Part shown: positions 27,633 to 37,331 of the stretch, one piece after another | How the letters are laid out: each line of letters opens with the position of its first letter | How positions within the stretch are numbered: position 1 is the first letter of the stretch | Assembly (NCBI GenBank): GCA_016935015.1 | Contig: JAFGRT010000061.1 | Location: 1 to 60,512, forward strand | Source of the DNA: Acidobacteriota bacterium | Lineage (GTDB): Bacteria > Acidobacteriota > JAAYUB01 | Direction: 5' to 3' | Length of the DNA stretch: 60,512 nucleotides | Position numbers and translations under genes: made by a program | The notes under the pieces: generated by a model | What the model was told of the DNA's origin: nothing | Databases searched by the model: none | The model's input: the letters and a program-made list of their open reading frames with translations, nothing else

Positions 27633-28457
27633 TCATGGCTTCCCGGGGGCGGCGGACGAATGCGGCGGGTCGGCCAGCCGGTTGATTACAAGTTGCGCCG
27701 CCTTGCGGCCGGACAAAAGCATGCCGCCGAAAACGGGCCCCATCCGATGACTGCCCAGGGCGGCGGCAGCGGCCATACCCATGACCACCAGGCCCGGAGC
27801 GATTTCCATGGTGTTGCGGACCACCATTTCCTCCGCCGGCCCGGCCCACATGGGGCCCTGACCCATGATCCGACCACTGGGCGTGGCGAGCGCCATGCCG
27901 TGATCCTGGGCCATGCGGGCGATGGAACAGTCATGGCCGGTGCCATCGATGACATGGCGGGCGGCGATGGTCAGCGGATCGACGTGCAGCCGGGTGAGTT
28001 CCACCGACGTCCAGTTGATGACCAAACCGGCGATGCGGCCGTCGATGACCATGATGTCCTCGACATGGATGCAGTTCATAATTCGTGCGCCGGCCCGCAG
28101 GGCGCTGAAAATCAGTCCAGCGGCCAGTTCGACGGAGTCGGCCAGGTGAGATCCGGCCATGTCGCTGTCGTGGTGCCGGATGCCGAACTTGTCCAGCAGT
28201 GGAAGGGCTTCCTCTTCCACCACCACCTCGTTGAATTTCATGCCGCCGCCCCAAATGCCGCCGCCCGGAGCCAGCTTCTTCTCAAAAACGGCCACCCGGT
28301 GACCGGCCTCGGCGATGAGCGCCGCGGCGGTGAGTCCGGAAGGACCGGCGCCGACGATGGCGACATCGAGGTCGAGGACCTCCTCGAGTTTCTGCATATA
28401 CGCGCGGAGAATATTGCGTGAGACGTCGATTTCCCGTATGCTCAAGGCGCTGACCAT
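27633..28457 (-). CDS. thi4: Thi4-type ADP-thiazole synthase, His (non-suicidal) form
   Basis: The 274-residue protein matches the Thi4/ThiI-type thiazole synthase that makes the ADP-thiazole precursor of thiamin from NAD, glycine and a sulfur source. It has the Rossmann motif VAIVGAGPSGLTAA, a GGGIWGGGM segment, GTGHD and the C-terminal MGPVFGGMLLSGRKAA. Where plant and yeast enzymes have the sulfur-donating Cys (QSCMDPN), this protein reads RLHVDPL with His158. Archaeal and anaerobe enzymes of this His type are known to use free sulfide and turn over repeatedly. A near-consensus promoter lies upstream; no TPP riboswitch is seen. The Shine-Dalgarno site is poor (CTGG). The Cys-rich merR-type gene follows. 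Confidence 0.9.
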   Translation of the reverse strand: MVSALSIREIDVSRNILRAYMQKLEEVLDLDVAIVGAGPSGLTAAALIAEAGHRVAVFEKKLAPGGGIWGGGMKFNEVVVEEEALPLLDKFGIRHHDSDMAGSHLADSVELAAGLIFSALRAGARIMNCIHVEDIMVIDGRIAGLVINWTSVELTRLHVDPLTIAARHVIDGTGHDCSIARMAQDHGMALATPSGRIMGQGPMWAGPAEEMVVRNTMEIAPGLVVMGMAAAAALGSHRMGPVFGGMLLSGRKAAQLVINRLADPPHSSAAPGKP

Positions 28458-28474
28458 CCAGTAAAAATCTATAG

Positions 28475-28549
28475 TGATACTTTAGCTTCAAGGAGCATGT
28501 AACTTTTTATTATACGTATATATACTGTAGATTTCAATACAAAGTATCA
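28475..28549 (-). promoter_or_regulatory. Thi4 promoter bracketed by an exact inverted repeat
   Basis: On the minus strand TTGAAA (28532-28537) and TATAAT (28509-28514) are spaced by exactly 17 bases, with a TATATA-rich spacer. An exact 9-base inverted repeat lies on both sides: TGATACTTT (28475-28483) downstream and AAAGTATCA (28541-28549) upstream. A single-mismatch copy, AAAGTGTCA, lies at 27600-27608 between thi4 and the merR-type gene. This looks like an operator set. The regulator is not proven, but the adjacent MerR-type protein is the natural candidate. Confidence 0.7.
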
Positions 28550-28573
28550 GAAAAAAATGTTGGCTCTGGGGGG

Positions 28574-28906
28574 CTAGGCAGTGAGTTGATCGGTCAGCGC
28601 CTTCAGAGTGATGGCGCCGTGAGAGGCGTCCCAGGCAATGCGGCCGTTTCGGAAAATATATGCCTGGGGGGACTGGTGGGGGATGCCTGTCTCCGTGGCG
28701 ATGCGCCGCGACAATTCCTTGTGCTCGACAACGTTCAGCCAGACGCAGGGAATGTCCGGATGATGCTCCGCGAATGACCGCACGTCGGCGTTGGCGCCGG
28801 CGGAAATGGGGCAGCGCAGGGAATGCTTGAAAAAGATGACGGGTGTCTCATGACTCTGCTCCAGCAGAGATCGGAACTGCTGATAGCTCGTGCATTCCTG
28901 AAGCAT
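28574..28906 (-). CDS. ytxJ: YtxJ-like thioredoxin-fold protein (monothiol bacilliredoxin-like)
   Basis: The 110-residue protein matches the YtxJ (DUF2847) family: PVIFFKHSLRCPISAGA with a single active-site Cys, then IPCVWLNVVEH, and TGIPHQSPQAYIFRNG with the cis-Pro loop typical of thioredoxin folds. In Firmicutes YtxJ/BrxC is a monothiol bacilliredoxin that removes bacillithiol from proteins. Presence here hints at bacillithiol or a related thiol, but bshA/B/C are not in the window. The start at 28906 has AGGAG 7 bases upstream; in-frame ATG 28912 and GTG 28939 are less well placed. Confidence 0.85.
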   Translation of the reverse strand: MLQECTSYQQFRSLLEQSHETPVIFFKHSLRCPISAGANADVRSFAEHHPDIPCVWLNVVEHKELSRRIATETGIPHQSPQAYIFRNGRIAWDASHGAITLKALTDQLTA

Positions 28907-29060
28907 GGTCATTCTCCTGGCACACAACGTTTTTCTCACTGTTTACCACTCCGGCCGGTGGGTGATGGCAGCCACGCCGGATGATTCCAATATAGATGCA
29001 TGATTGCCGAGAGGGAGGCAGGGAATGTGCGCTGTCTGGTTCGCCGCGCCGCACTTCCGG

Positions 29061-29627
29061 TCAAGTGTCCGTTTCCGCGGCCAGTTGCTCCAGAGCCTGC
29101 GCGTAGGCGGAGTAGGATCGGTCGTCGAACAGGAAGAAGATGACCTTGTCCGGTGCCTGCTGCCGCCGCAGATCCGCGGTGACCGCCCGTAACGCCACGG
29201 GTGCCGCCTGTGCCAACGGATAGCCGTAAACTCCTGTGCTGATGGAGGGAAACGCCACCGACCGGCATTGCCATGTCCGGGCGATGTCCAGGCTCGTCCG
29301 GTAGCAGGAGGCCAGCTGCTCGGCTTCGCTGGCATGGCCGCCTTGCCACACGGGGCCGACCGTATGGATGACATGTTGGGCCGGCAGCCGCCCGCCGCCC
29401 GTTCGAACGGCCTGGCCCGGGGGCAAGAATCCGATCTGCCGGATGATTTGTCGGCATTCGGCCATGATTTCCGGACCACCGGCCCGGTGGATGGCGCCGT
29501 CCACTCCACCGCCCCCGCGCAGGCCGCTGTTGGCCGCGTTGACGACGGCGTCGGTCTCGCTGCGGGTGATGTCCCCCTGCTCCAGGTAAAGGCCGCAATT
29601 CCCCACGGCCAGAAAGGTGCTGCTCAT
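29061..29627 (-). CDS. Macro domain protein (ADP-ribose/O-acetyl-ADP-ribose hydrolase type)
   Basis: The 188-residue protein is a single macro domain. It shows GDITRSETDAVVNAANSGL, the ADP-ribose-binding loop GGGGVDGAIHRAGG, VIHTVGPVW, and FPSISTGVYGYP. These features match the MacroD/YmdB type that hydrolyses O-acetyl-ADP-ribose or removes ADP-ribose from acidic residues. GAGGAG lies 5 bases before the ATG. It lies 44 bases downstream of the sensor kinase gene's end, on the same strand, and 154 bases ahead of the YtxJ-like gene. Confidence 0.92.
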   Translation of the reverse strand: MSSTFLAVGNCGLYLEQGDITRSETDAVVNAANSGLRGGGGVDGAIHRAGGPEIMAECRQIIRQIGFLPPGQAVRTGGGRLPAQHVIHTVGPVWQGGHASEAEQLASCYRTSLDIARTWQCRSVAFPSISTGVYGYPLAQAAPVALRAVTADLRRQQAPDKVIFFLFDDRSYSAYAQALEQLAAETDT

Positions 29628-29671
29628 GGTACTCCTCGTTCCGTGTCTTTTACAACCGGACGGGTCGCCCC

Positions 29672-32600
29672 TCAGCGCGGTGCGCCGATGAAAATATTTT
29701 CCAGCGTGCTCAACAGCACCTGCGCCTCCACCGGTTTCTGGATAAAATCCCGGCAGCCCATGGCCATCATCTCGCGGATTGTTTCATCGTGACCATAACC
29801 GCTGAGGATGACCACCGGGATATCCGGTCGGCGGGCAAAGATTTCCTGCAAGGCATCCCGGCCGTCCATGACCGGCATATTGACATCCATCAGGATGGCG
29901 TCGAGCTCCTGTTGATGCTCTGTAAACAGGAACAGGGCTCTGGCACCGTCTTCGGCGACGATGGTCCGCATGCCCATTTTCTGAAAGAGCTTGTTCAGAA
30001 AATCGCGATTGATGCGGTCGTCCTCAGCGATGAGTACGTTCCTGCCTCTCAGATTGTCGAACCGGCGGCCCAGGCCCGGGGCCAGTTCGTTCAGGGGAAG
30101 CGCCGCTCCGGGCGGCGCGAACCGGGCATTGGGAATGTACATGGTGGCCCGGGCGCCGTCGTTGCCTGCGTGATCATGGTCAAAATAGATGAAGCCCTGG
30201 TGATTTTTGATGATGCCGTATACATTGGCCAGGCCGAGACCGGATCCCTTGCCGTGCGGCTTGGTGGTAAAAAAGGGATCGAAAATGCGGGGCAGGATTT
30301 CCACCGGGATGCCCGGGCCGGTGTCCTCCACCACGATTTTCAGGTATTGGCCCCGGGGGATCACGTGATTGCTGCGATGGATGTCGGTGGCAAACTCCTC
30401 CAGGCCGATGACGATGTGGATTCGGCCGCCGTCGGGCATGGCGTCCCGTGAATTCAGGAACAGGTTCAGCAGCACCTGCTCGAACTGAGAGCGATCCCCC
30501 TGGATGAACAGCGGGCCGGTTTCCTCGGTGACGTCAAATTCGATTTTCAGGGGGATGGTGCGTCGCGACAGGGCGATAACGGAATCCACCACGTCACGGA
30601 TATTGAACCAGCTCACGACGTACTTCCCCCGCCGGGCAAAGCCGAGCAGTTTTTTGGTGAGAGCGGCCGCCTTCTCGGCGGCTTCTTCGATCATGGAAAT
30701 GTCCTTCTGGGCGATATCTTCGGCCGGCATCTGCAGGCGCAGCAGGGACGTGTGGCCGAGGATACCCTGGAGAATGTTGTTAAAGTCGTGGGCAACCCCC
30801 CCGGCCAGGGTGCCGATGGATTCCAGTTTCTGGTAATGAATCAACTGTTCCTGCATCCGCTTCTGTTCGGTAAGATCCGTCAGATTCACCATCAGCGCGG
30901 GCTGGCGTTCGAAGACGGTCACCGTCGAACGAACCAGGAATGATTTCAGTGAATCGTCACCACACAGAAGTCGCAGCTCGAATTCCTGAATCCGGTGCTC
31001 ATGCCGACGTGTGAGGACCAGGTGGGAGCGATAGGCGGCGAGGTCATCCGTGCAGACGAAGGGTTCGACTTCACGTCCCAGCAGCTCACGCTGGGGATAG
31101 CCCAACATGCGCGAGAGCTGGGGATTGACGAAAACGAACCGGTTGTTCTGGATGATGGCGATACCCGAGGGCGAAGCCTCTACCAGCAGGCGATGCTTCT
31201 GCTCTGAGGCCATGAGTTCGGCGGTGGTTTCGGCCACCAGTTGCTCGAGTTTTGCCCGTTCACGGTGGTTGAGATAGGTCTTGTATCCAAACAGGCCGGC
31301 GATGATGGTCGCCAGCCCGGTGATGATCAACAGCAGAAACCAGATGGTCTGGATGAACGGCGGAGTGACATGCAGGGAGAGGGCGATGGTCTCCTCGCTC
31401 AGGAATCCCTGGGAGTTGAGCGCCCGCAGCCGGAAGGTCGTCCGTTCCAGGGGCAGGTAGGGATAAAACACGTGGTGGTCGCTCGTCGGTTTGCACCAGG
31501 TGTCGTCCACGCCGTCCAGCATGAACTGGAACCGGTTTCCGGATTCATTGAGGAAGCTGAGGCAGCGGAAATCGATATTCAGGCTGCTGTTGTGGTCCAG
31601 CTGCAAGATCCCCGGGGAAACCGGCATCGTCGTCTGGTCCACTTCGATCCGTTCAATCCGAATTCGTGGCGGTGGGGGCGGGATGGAACGCGAGGGTGTA
31701 TACTGGATGAGGCCCTGGGTCGAACAGAAAAAATAGGCGCCGTTCACGTCCTGAAAGATGCTGTTCTTGTTGGTGATCTCATCGTGGGGTAGACCATGCA
31801 TGTCATTGAAATCACGCCCTTTGTTGTCTATAAAATAACTGATGCCCCGGCTGGTTCCCACCCAGAGACGATCCGACACATCAAGATAGAGGCACCACAC
31901 ATGATCCCCCTGGTAATCGTCGGCCGGGGCGAACGGCATGAAGCGACGACCATCCCAGCGAAAGATCCCGGCACCGATGGTGCCCACCAGGATGTCCCCG
32001 CCGGGCAGCCGCAGCAGGCACTGCGAGCCGCGGCCTTCCAGGAGCAGGCTCGAGGCAAAATGCCATTGGCCGTCCGGCTGCCGGTGCAGGGTCAGAATGC
32101 CCACTTCCAGGCATAGCCACCAGGTGCCGTCGTCCCGGGCCATGATATCGTAGATGATAGGATTGGTGATGAATCCCGGCAACTCGATGGCCTGGAAATG
32201 GGGGAAACGACCGGTGTACAGCCCATGATCGGTCCCGACCAGCCATTCTCCATCGGGCATCGACAGCAGCTTGTAGACTTTGGCCTCCCGCAAGGGGCCC
32301 GCGGCGGCGGGCGTACAGGTTTCATCCCGAAAGCGGTAGATGCCCTGGTCCGTACCCAGCAGCATGTCCCGCTCATTCACGGGGTGCACTTCGGTGACGG
32401 TGACCTGCGGCAGGTAGACCTTTTCCTGGAGGCCGACATCCGGATCCAGGAACTGGAATCCGCTTTCCGTGCTGACCACCAGCTTTGAATTCCAGCGCTG
32501 AATGCTCCAGACGATGTTGTTGTTCAAACCGTTCTGGGTAGTGAAAACGGTGATGGAGCGATCGGAGAGTTTGGCCACGCCCAGGCCAGTGGCCGCCCAC

Positions 32601-33553
32601 AGGTTGTTTTCGTAGTCCACCAGCAATTTGGAGATGTCGATGTTTTCCAGGCCGTTCTGTTCGGCCAACCGGCGGAAGGAACCGTCGGGCCGCTCCATGA
32701 ACAGGCCGTTGCTGGAACTGATCCAGGTGACACCCGTCCGGTCGCGTGCAGCACAATGCAATTCCAGCGGTTCCGGCGATGGATACATATCGTGACTGGA
32801 TTCGCCGGCGGCATCTACCACCGTCAATCGTCCCGGACGGGTGAGCAGCAACTCACCCGTCCGCCGATCCAGGAAGATATCCCGCACCAGATCATTGGCG
32901 CGTCGGTTCAGGTGAGACAGCGGGATGAACCGGTCCTGGCGCCGGACACATAATCCCTGATCGGTTCCCAGATACAGATCGCCAGAGGGGTGCGGATGCA
33001 GGGCGTAAATGACGTTGCCGGCCAGGCCCTCCGTGGACGTAAAGTGACTTTCCTCGTACTGGGTGAGGCGAAACAGGCCGTTGTCCGTGGCCACGAGCAT
33101 GGCCCCGTCGGCGTCCTCGACCAGGGCGTAAACCTTGGGTTGGTTCTTGACGCTTTTCAGGCGTCGCGGCACGAAACGGCCGTTTTTCAGCAGGGCGACG
33201 CCCTGGTAAGTGCCCACCCATATCTGGCCGGTGTGGTCCTCGCTGATGGCCTGGATATAGGAAGAGGGAAGACCGTCCTTCATGGAATAATTCTGGCAGG
33301 CATATCCGTCGTAGCAGGAAATGCCACCCAGGGTGCCGATCCAGATCCGTCCGGCCTGGTCCTGGTAGAGGCAGTTGGGCTGATTCTGGACCAGGCCGTC
33401 CCGGACGGTGTAGTTGCGCAGGAGGAAGGAGCCTTCGGCGTGATGGTCGGCCCGCAGGCCGGGCAGCCCACCGCACGCGATCAGCAGGAGCACCGCCAGA
33501 ATCCAGCGATGACCCGGTTGCCGGTCGATCTCAGAAGGTGATGATTTCCGCAT
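29672..33553 (-). CDS. Beta-propeller (Reg_prop) hybrid histidine kinase
   Basis: The 1293-residue protein has an HTCS-like sensor layout. A signal or membrane segment ([14 protein letters not shown]) comes first, then a two-component-regulator propeller array (about residues 50-640; repeats such as [15 protein letters not shown] and [14 protein letters not shown]). A Y_Y_Y-type beta domain follows near 671, a transmembrane helix near 735-755 and a PAS domain near 785-890. HisKA follows with His922 in [11 protein letters not shown], then HATPase with DTGPGIP near 1081, and a C-terminal receiver with Asp1223 in [12 protein letters not shown]. It senses a periplasmic ligand, often a glycan in Bacteroidetes relatives, and ends in a receiver without a DNA-binding domain. 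The start lies 22 bases inside the end of thiI; GGAAG lies about 9 bases upstream. Confidence 0.92.
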   Translation of the reverse strand: MRKSSPSEIDRQPGHRWILAVLLLIACGGLPGLRADHHAEGSFLLRNYTVRDGLVQNQPNCLYQDQAGRIWIGTLGGISCYDGYACQNYSMKDGLPSSYIQAISEDHTGQIWVGTYQGVALLKNGRFVPRRLKSVKNQPKVYALVEDADGAMLVATDNGLFRLTQYEESHFTSTEGLAGNVIYALHPHPSGDLYLGTDQGLCVRRQDRFIPLSHLNRRANDLVRDIFLDRRTGELLLTRPGRLTVVDAAGESSHDMYPSPEPLELHCAARDRTGVTWISSSNGLFMERPDGSFRRLAEQNGLENIDISKLLVDYENNLWAATGLGVAKLSDRSITVFTTQNGLNNNIVWSIQRWNSKLVVSTESGFQFLDPDVGLQEKVYLPQVTVTEVHPVNERDMLLGTDQGIYRFRDETCTPAAAGPLREAKVYKLLSMPDGEWLVGTDHGLYTGRFPHFQAIELPGFITNPIIYDIMARDDGTWWLCLEVGILTLHRQPDGQWHFASSLLLEGRGSQCLLRLPGGDILVGTIGAGIFRWDGRRFMPFAPADDYQGDHVWCLYLDVSDRLWVGTSRGISYFIDNKGRDFNDMHGLPHDEITNKNSIFQDVNGAYFFCSTQGLIQYTPSRSIPPPPPRIRIERIEVDQTTMPVSPGILQLDHNSSLNIDFRCLSFLNESGNRFQFMLDGVDDTWCKPTSDHHVFYPYLPLERTTFRLRALNSQGFLSEETIALSLHVTPPFIQTIWFLLLIITGLATIIAGLFGYKTYLNHRERAKLEQLVAETTAELMASEQKHRLLVEASPSGIAIIQNNRFVFVNPQLSRMLGYPQRELLGREVEPFVCTDDLAAYRSHLVLTRRHEHRIQEFELRLLCGDDSLKSFLVRSTVTVFERQPALMVNLTDLTEQKRMQEQLIHYQKLESIGTLAGGVAHDFNNILQGILGHTSLLRLQMPAEDIAQKDISMIEEAAEKAAALTKKLLGFARRGKYVVSWFNIRDVVDSVIALSRRTIPLKIEFDVTEETGPLFIQGDRSQFEQVLLNLFLNSRDAMPDGGRIHIVIGLEEFATDIHRSNHVIPRGQYLKIVVEDTGPGIPVEILPRIFDPFFTTKPHGKGSGLGLANVYGIIKNHQGFIYFDHDHAGNDGARATMYIPNARFAPPGAALPLNELAPGLGRRFDNLRGRNVLIAEDDRINRDFLNKLFQKMGMRTIVAEDGARALFLFTEHQQELDAILMDVNMPVMDGRDALQEIFARRPDIPVVILSGYGHDETIREMMAMGCRDFIQKPVEAQVLLSTLENIFIGAPR

Positions 33554-34727
33554 CGTGAAACGCTTCCTGTTCCAATGTTTCCAGGTCGATATTTTCTTCC
33601 ACTTCCCGCATGCGTTCAACCCGGCCATGGGTTTCCGGCCGGCGGGCCAGCATGAACGTGCAGCAATCGGAATAGGGCAGAATGGAAATGTCATAGGTGC
33701 CGTAGTGACGAGCCAGATCCACCACCTGCTGCTTGTTCATGCCGATGAGCGGTGTAAACACAGGCAGACGGGCGACGGAGTAAATGGTGCGCAGGTTCTC
33801 CAGCGTCTGCGAGGCGACCTGGCCGATGGAGTCACCGGTGACGAAACCAAGAGCGTCCTCCTTGTCCGCCACCCGCTGGGCGATCCGGAACATGACGCGG
33901 CGGTAAAGGATCATGCGTTCCCGGGCCGGGCAGAAGGAAACGATGGCCTTTTGCAGGTGCTGGAAGGGCACCATGTACAACCGGGACGGCGGCTGGTATG
34001 CCTGCAGGAAGGCCACGATCCGGTGGATCTTGTTGCGGACGCCACAGGCGTCCATGGTCTGGTTGTGATAATGAACATACGTCACCCGGCAGCCGCGATT
34101 GTACAGCAGACGGGCGGCGACGGGACTGTCGATGCCGCCTGACAGCAGCGAGACTACCTTGCCGGAGCTGCCCACGGGCAGCCCCCCGCAGCCACGGAAC
34201 AGATCCGAATAGAGCAGCAGGCTGTCCTTGAGAACATCCACGTGAAAGGCGCGTTGCGGCCGGTTCAGATCGACAGGCCATCCCTCGGCCACCAGGACGG
34301 CGCCCAGTTCCCGGTTGATCTCCACGGAATTCATGGGGAACGGTTTGTATGAACGACGCGTGCGGATGGCAAAGGGGACTTTGTCCATGCCGGCCGCCAG
34401 CCGGCGCAGGAAGGTCTTCAGCTGCGCCAGGTCGTGGGGCAGGCGATGGGCGAAGAAAAATGTCTCCACGCCGGGGATTCGCGAGAGCATGTGCCGATAG
34501 TCGTCCAGTGCGGTCCCCGGCGCGAGGGGCAGGAGAAATTTTCCCATGGTTTGCTGGACTTCGCTGATGCCGCCCAACCGGCTGATGGCCAGGCGCAGGT
34601 TTTTCATCAGGATTTTTTCGAAGAAAGGACGATTCTTTCCCTTGAGGATCAGTTCGGCGGAATGCACGCCGGCAATATGAAACGGTTCCCCATCGGGAAA
34701 AAACGGCTGCGGATCGTTCGTTACCAT
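33531..34727 (-). CDS. thiI: tRNA 4-thiouridine synthase ThiI (no rhodanese domain)
   Basis: The 398-residue protein matches ThiI, which adenylates tRNA U8 for sulfur transfer. It has an N-terminal ferredoxin-like/THUMP region (SAELILKGKNRPFFE, where most ThiI read YGEI-LKGKNR). It also has the PP-loop VVSLLSGGIDSPVAARLL and the typical GFVTGDSIGQVASQTLENL and VFTPLIGMNKQQVVDLAR. It lacks the C-terminal rhodanese domain of E. coli ThiI, so sulfur must come another way. The start at 34727 has no clear Shine-Dalgarno site but is the only start that keeps the N-terminal domain; an open frame continues upstream without homology. It overlaps the kinase start by 23 bases. It is divergent from gpsA. 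Confidence 0.9.
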   Translation of the reverse strand: MVTNDPQPFFPDGEPFHIAGVHSAELILKGKNRPFFEKILMKNLRLAISRLGGISEVQQTMGKFLLPLAPGTALDDYRHMLSRIPGVETFFFAHRLPHDLAQLKTFLRRLAAGMDKVPFAIRTRRSYKPFPMNSVEINRELGAVLVAEGWPVDLNRPQRAFHVDVLKDSLLLYSDLFRGCGGLPVGSSGKVVSLLSGGIDSPVAARLLYNRGCRVTYVHYHNQTMDACGVRNKIHRIVAFLQAYQPPSRLYMVPFQHLQKAIVSFCPARERMILYRRVMFRIAQRVADKEDALGFVTGDSIGQVASQTLENLRTIYSVARLPVFTPLIGMNKQQVVDLARHYGTYDISILPYSDCCTFMLARRPETHGRVERMREVEENIDLETLEQEAFHDAEIITF

Positions 34728-34847
34728 CGCAAAATATTGTAGCAGAGATCGGTCCGTTTGGGGAAAGGCTTTTCTGATGTGATTGATTTTACTTGAAATC
34801 AGGTATGGCATCGGGTACCATGCCACCCAACGAAAAAGGAGATGGAG

Positions 34848-35867
34848 ATGGACGTCCAAGCCTATACCATTGCCGTCATCGGCGCCGGCAGCTGGGGGAG
34901 CACCTTGGCGCTGCTCCTGCATCGGAACGGACACCGGGTACGGGTCTGGTCCTATGAACAGCAGGAGGTGGACAACGTGCAGCAGAAAGGGGAGAATACC
35001 CGCTTTCTGCCCGGCATCCCGGTCCCGCCCGAGGTTCTTTTTTCCACCGACATGGTGCGGGTCATCGCCGAAGCGGACCTGTTCCTTATGGCCACCCCCT
35101 CCCAGTACATGCGTCGTGTGGCCGAACAGCTGGCGGTGTTGTCCCCGGCGCCCGGACCGGTGGTCAACGTCTCCAAAGGCATCGAAAACCGCTCTCTGCG
35201 CCGCATGTCCGAGGTGCTGGCCGAAACCCTGCCGGACGGCTTCCGGGACTATATCGTCACCCTGTCCGGCCCCAGTCATGCCGAGGAGGTCAGTCGCCAC
35301 ATTCCTACGGTGGTGGTGGCGGCGTCGCCGAATCTGGAGACGGCCACGCAAATCCAGCAGATCTGCATGTGCGAAACGTTCCGGGTATACACCACGCCGG
35401 ATCTGCTCGGCGTGGAGCTGGCCAGCTCTCTTAAAAACATCATCGCCCTGGCCGCCGGGATATCCGATGGCCTGGGCTACGGCGACAATGCCAAGGGCGC
35501 GTTGCTGACCCGGGGGCTGGCCGAGATCAGCCGGCTGGGCGTGGCCATGGGAGCGAAGATGGCCACCTTTGCCGGGCTGGCCGGCATGGGGGACCTGATC
35601 ACGACCTGCATGAGTCGTCACTCCCGCAATCGCTACGTGGGCGAACAGATCGGCCGCGGCAAGAAGCTGCAGCAGGTGCTGGATGAAATGGTGATGGTGG
35701 CCGAAGGGGTGCGGACGACGGTTTCCGCCGTGGAACTGGGCGATCGGATGGGCGTGGAATTGCCCATTACCCGGGAAGTGTACAAGGTACTCTTCGAGGA
35801 CAAGGATCCGCTGCAGGGCGTTCTGGATTTGATGCTGCGGCCTCCCAAACCGGAAATCTACTGGTAG
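34848..35867 (+). CDS. gpsA: Glycerol-3-phosphate dehydrogenase [NAD(P)+]
   Basis: This 339-residue cytoplasmic enzyme reduces dihydroxyacetone phosphate to sn-glycerol 3-phosphate for phospholipid synthesis. It shows the NAD-binding IAVIGAGSWGSTLALLL, SKGIE, LSGPSHAEEV, catalytic-Lys region ASSLKNIIALAAGISDGLGYGDN and AGMGDLITTCMSRHSRNR. The start at 34848 is set by AAGGAG ending 6 bases upstream; ATG 34842 directly abuts that site. The TAG stop is 9 bases before the sigma factor's TTG start. Confidence 0.96.
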   Translation: MDVQAYTIAVIGAGSWGSTLALLLHRNGHRVRVWSYEQQEVDNVQQKGENTRFLPGIPVPPEVLFSTDMVRVIAEADLFLMATPSQYMRRVAEQLAVLSPAPGPVVNVSKGIENRSLRRMSEVLAETLPDGFRDYIVTLSGPSHAEEVSRHIPTVVVAASPNLETATQIQQICMCETFRVYTTPDLLGVELASSLKNIIALAAGISDGLGYGDNAKGALLTRGLAEISRLGVAMGAKMATFAGLAGMGDLITTCMSRHSRNRYVGEQIGRGKKLQQVLDEMVMVAEGVRTTVSAVELGDRMGVELPITREVYKVLFEDKDPLQGVLDLMLRPPKPEIYW

Positions 35868-35876
35868 GGCGCGTGT

Positions 35877-36431
35877 TTGGAACTGAGTGAAATTCTGGCG
35901 GCACTTCTCGAAAAAAACCGCTTCTTCTATCGGCGATACTGCCTGAAATACATCAAGAAGCCGGACCTGGTGGATGACTGCCTGCAGAGCGGTTTCGAGA
36001 AATTCCTGTCGTGCCGGCGCCAGTTCAACTCCCTGCAGGAGGCGGAGAAATATCTGTGCCGTCTGCTCAGCAATCATTTCATCGATTACCTGCGGCGGTC
36101 CATGCATCGGCCCTTGCATTTGACCGCCGTCACCGAGAAGTGGGACAGTACGACTCCCGAAGAACTGCCCGAACAGCAGCTGGCGAGCAAGCAGCGAGAA
36201 ATTTTCCGGCGGCAGGCTGTGGCGCGTATCTGCCGCGGGCTCGAAGAACTGCCGCCCCATCAACGGGAGATTGTACACCTGCTGTTTCTGCGCGAGCCGC
36301 CCTTGAGCTGTCGGGAAATCAGCCGCAAAAAGAAGATCCCCATCACCACCGTCTACAGCCGTTTTCGATCGGCACTCCGGTCGCTGGGATCTCTGTGTGG
36401 CGACCTGGCGCGGGAATGGGAGAAATACTGA
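35877..36431 (+). CDS. ECF-type RNA polymerase sigma factor
   Basis: The 184-residue protein looks like a sigma-70 family ECF factor. Region 2 is seen around FYRRYCLKYIKKPDLVDDCLQ through LLSNHFIDYLRR, and region 4 around LEELPPHQREIVHLLFL and SCREISRKKKIPITTVYSRF, a helix-turn-helix. It begins with TTG at 35877, with AGGG about 8 bases upstream; no ATG fits. The gene follows gpsA by 9 bases and precedes a zinc-finger membrane protein by 124 bases, the usual sigma/anti-sigma order. Confidence 0.85.
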   Translation: MELSEILAALLEKNRFFYRRYCLKYIKKPDLVDDCLQSGFEKFLSCRRQFNSLQEAEKYLCRLLSNHFIDYLRRSMHRPLHLTAVTEKWDSTTPEELPEQQLASKQREIFRRQAVARICRGLEELPPHQREIVHLLFLREPPLSCREISRKKKIPITTVYSRFRSALRSLGSLCGDLAREWEKY

Positions 36432-36555
36432 TGAGTACGCCGACCCGTCGTGGATGGAACCGGCCGCCGGGTGGGCGGCCAGGCGGATCCGGTGATCGGA
36501 AAAGAGAGCCGATGGGAATGGTGTCGCCGCCGCCCGTCAGACAGGATGTGAGCCT

Positions 36556-37302
36556 ATGAAATGCCCGGATGTGAACCTGCCGGACTTTCTGAACGGAGAG
36601 CTGGACGCCGGTGAGATGGAGCGGACGTTGCAGCATCTGGAGCAATGCCCGGCCTGTCAGGCGGTGTTCCAGCAGATGCTTGCCCTGCGGGTCCAGGCAC
36701 CGGAAATCGAGCGGTCCCTGTCGCCGAAATTCTATGATTTCCCACGCCCGGCGAGGGCGGCGGGCGGCTGGTGGTGGCGTCTGGGCGCCGTGGCCGCCGT
36801 GCTCATCGCCCTGGCGGGCGGGTTGTTCGTCGTCCTCCATCTGCTGCGGCAGGATCCCGCCGTGCAGCTGGCGGAAGTGCTGGAAAACCGGGCCTACGAG
36901 TATGTGCCGCCGGTGATCCGTGGGCCGGACGAGATGCCGCCGGATCCGGCGCGGGAAAACGTGTTGGCGCTGTATGTGGAAGGCCGGTATGCGGAGTTCC
37001 TTCGTGCCGCCGGCACCCGGCTGGCCGCCCAGCCTGACGATGAGCGGCTCCTGTTCTTCAGCGGTGTGGCCGCCTATCAGCTCGGTCGCTATGCGGAAGC
37101 CGAATCGCTGCTGGAACGTGCCCTGGCGAGTGATCCCTATCGCCGGCCTGAGGTGATCTGGTATCTGGCCAACACCTTTTTGCGACGGCAGGAGACGGCC
37201 AAAGGGCGCCGGCTCCTGGAGGAACTGGCGACCCTCGATCATCCCTATAGCCGGCGGGCCCGAGAAGTGATGGCCGTGCTGGACCGGTTTGCCGCCGACT
37301 GA
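36556..37302 (+). CDS. Zinc-finger anti-sigma factor candidate with TPR domain
   Basis: The 248-residue protein starts with a zf-HC2-type anti-sigma domain (CPDVNLPDFLNGEL, then HLEQCPAC, giving the H-x3-C-x2-C motif). Next come one transmembrane helix (about residues 74-95, LGAVAAVLIALAGGLFVVL) and a C-terminal TPR-like domain (LLFFSGVAAYQLGRYAEAESLLERAL). It probably binds the preceding sigma factor in the cytoplasm and carries the TPR outside as a sensor or partner-binding part; this is inferred from gene order. The Shine-Dalgarno site is weak. Confidence 0.8.
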   Translation: MKCPDVNLPDFLNGELDAGEMERTLQHLEQCPACQAVFQQMLALRVQAPEIERSLSPKFYDFPRPARAAGGWWWRLGAVAAVLIALAGGLFVVLHLLRQDPAVQLAEVLENRAYEYVPPVIRGPDEMPPDPARENVLALYVEGRYAEFLRAAGTRLAAQPDDERLLFFSGVAAYQLGRYAEAESLLERALASDPYRRPEVIWYLANTFLRRQETAKGRRLLEELATLDHPYSRRAREVMAVLDRFAAD

Positions 37303-37331
37303 ATCCCCGTGGCCCGTGATCCTTCTTTCGT

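Noticed and set aside
28458-28573. Possible TPP riboswitch before thi4
   Set aside because: None of the THI-box segments (CTGAGA, ACCTGAT, GGATAATGCCAGCG) is present; only a promoter and inverted repeats are seen.
34728-36278. N-terminal extension of ThiI across gpsA and the sigma factor gene
   Set aside because: The extension is antisense to two well-supported genes and carries no homology.
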